DNA from: Bacteroidota bacterium
GTDB taxonomy: Bacteria; Bacteroidota; Bacteroidia; Bacteroidales; VadinHA17
Length of the DNA stretch: 8,461 nt
Reading direction: 5' to 3'
NCBI GenBank assembly: GCA_030611395.1
Contig: JAUWPX010000047.1
Location: forward strand, 1 to 8,461
Shown in pieces: positions 7,439 through 8,461 of the stretch. A model generated the notes under the pieces. The model did no database searches, was not told where the DNA came from, and was given only the letters and a program-made list of their open reading frames with translations. The stretch's first letter is position 1; each line of letters opens with the position of its first letter. The position numbers and the translations under genes were made by a program.

Positions 7439-8458
7439 CTATATATCCAATTCATTAAATGTTTTTTTCTTTTTAAGGAAATAAGAGATCAGGATACTTT
7501 TTTTGTAGACAGATGATGGCAGATCTTTATTTTTGAAATCTGCGCTTTTTCTTTTTTGTTTCATTTTTCTGAAATGTTTGTAGTAACTCAGGTGGGCTTT
7601 AAAAACAGCATTTCCTTTTCTCCAGTCTAACGTCAAATAAAACTTCATTGCTGCTAAACCATCAAGTATTCTGCGAATTAACAGAACCGGATAAAGTTTT
7701 TTCGCCGGAAGATTTTTCAAAAGAAGCCATAAACTGTTCCTGAAATTGAGAAATAGTTTTGAAGGTGTTTCATTAGGCAGGGTTCCACCGCCAATATGAT
7801 AGACTTGTGAACAGGGATAGCAATAAATTTTATATCCCAGATTTTTAATTCTCCAGCACAAATCGATTTCTTCCATATGTGCAAAAAAATCATCATCAAA
7901 TCCGCCGGCATCATGAAATATTTTTGACCTGATAAATAAACAGGCACCGCTAGCCCAGAATATTTCTATTGAGTCATTATACTGGTTGTTATCCGGTTCG
8001 ATATTGTTTAATATTCTACCTCTGCAGAAAGGGTAACCCCATTTATCTATAAAGCCACCGGCAGCTCCTGCATACTCAAATTTTGATCTGTTTTGGTATG
8101 ATATAATTTTGGGCATAGCTGCTGCTACAATCGGATCATTATCCATTTTTTTTATTATCGGTTCAATCCAATTTTCAGAAACTTCAACATCAGAATTAAG
8201 CAGGATATAATACTCTGAATTTATTTTTTCAAATGCTTTGTTATAACCACCTGCAAATCCATAGTTTTTGTCAAGTTCAATGATTTCGACCTTTTTGAAC
8301 TTATTTCTGATAAATTCAACAGAATCATCCGATGATCCGTTATCAGCAACAATTATTTTCACCCCGGGAGAAGATGAATGCCTGACTACACCCGGCAGGA
8401 ATCTTTCAAGGAATTCCCGACCGTTCCAGTTTAATATTACAATGGCAATTTTATACAT
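7439..8458 (-). CDS. Family 2 glycosyltransferase (rhamnosyltransferase-like, COG1216 type)
   Basis: The 339-residue product has a GT-A fold of the GT2 family, which uses a nucleotide-activated sugar at the cytoplasmic side of the inner membrane to build surface polysaccharide, O-antigen or lipid-linked glycans. The nucleotide-binding start is VILNWNG (7-13), then VADNGSSDDSVEFI (37-50), YGFAGGYNKAF (66-76), and the metal-binding LLNSDVEV (86-93). FWASGACLFIRSKIF (167-181) and GGFDDDFFAHMEEIDLCWR (185-203) contain the likely catalytic acidic pair. YHIGGGT (220-226) and RNSLWLLLKNLP (240-251) are typical of the COG1216 rhamnosyltransferase-like subgroup. The C-terminal tail (about 296-334) is rich in lysine and arginine and may lie against the membrane. 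ATG 8458-8456 gives a normal N-terminus (MYKIAIVILNWNG). Only three bases of upstream sequence are visible, so promoter and neighbours are unknown. It converges on murF. Donor and acceptor sugars cannot be told from sequence. Confidence 0.93.
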   Translation of the reverse strand: MYKIAIVILNWNGREFLERFLPGVVRHSSSPGVKIIVADNGSSDDSVEFIRNKFKKVEIIELDKNYGFAGGYNKAFEKINSEYYILLNSDVEVSENWIEPIIKKMDNDPIVAAAMPKIISYQNRSKFEYAGAAGGFIDKWGYPFCRGRILNNIEPDNNQYNDSIEIFWASGACLFIRSKIFHDAGGFDDDFFAHMEEIDLCWRIKNLGYKIYCYPCSQVYHIGGGTLPNETPSKLFLNFRNSLWLLLKNLPAKKLYPVLLIRRILDGLAAMKFYLTLDWRKGNAVFKAHLSYYKHFRKMKQKRKSADFKNKDLPSSVYKKSILISYFLKKKKTFNELDI

Positions 8459-8461
8459 TGT

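Noticed and set aside
1..8461. Mobile elements, CRISPR arrays, tRNA or rRNA genes, phage genes
   Set aside because: No transposase or integrase frame, no regularly spaced repeats and no tRNA-like cloverleaf were seen. Conserved genes fill nearly all of the window.

Overview
This window is a piece of a Bacteroidota chromosome, probably a free-living or gut Bacteroidales/Marinilabiliales-type bacterium. The lineage is inferred from three things: A+T-rich DNA, genes of the type IX secretion system (T9SS) and gliding machinery that are confined to this phylum, and translation starts preceded by A/T-rich leaders rather than strong Shine-Dalgarno sites. The finer placement is a guess. The five protein genes cover almost the whole window, and no gap exceeds about 180 bases.

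Layout. From 3314 down to the left edge (minus strand) runs a long open frame for PorU, the gingipain-like cysteine peptidase that acts as the T9SS sortase. It is cut by the window edge, so its C-terminus is missing. A 179-base A+T-rich divergent promoter region separates it from a plus-strand run: a PorP/SprF-family outer-membrane protein (3494-4504), the gliding/T9SS lipoprotein GldJ (4582-6081), and the peptidoglycan ligase MurF (6146-7438). A strong hairpin followed by a T-run lies between gldJ and murF. A minus-strand family 2 glycosyltransferase (8458-7439) meets murF tail to tail with no base between the two stop codons.

How the genes fit together. PorU removes the C-terminal sorting domain of secreted cargo at the cell surface and joins the cargo to a surface anchor. 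GldJ is a periplasm-facing outer-membrane lipoprotein of the GldK/GldJ group that supports the secretion and gliding apparatus. PorP/SprF proteins are outer-membrane partners of the same system. MurF makes the last cytoplasmic peptidoglycan precursor, and its place beside gldJ is a common Bacteroidota arrangement rather than evidence of a secretion role. The glycosyltransferase probably builds a surface glycan, but its substrate cannot be read from the sequence.

I found no mobile element, CRISPR array, RNA gene or clearly new system. The window is a conserved T9SS/cell-envelope locus. The points most worth checking are the terminator-like hairpin almost touching the murF start codon, the candidate gldJ promoter with an overlapping palindrome, the orphan PorP-like gene beside gldJ, and the long N-terminal part of PorU.
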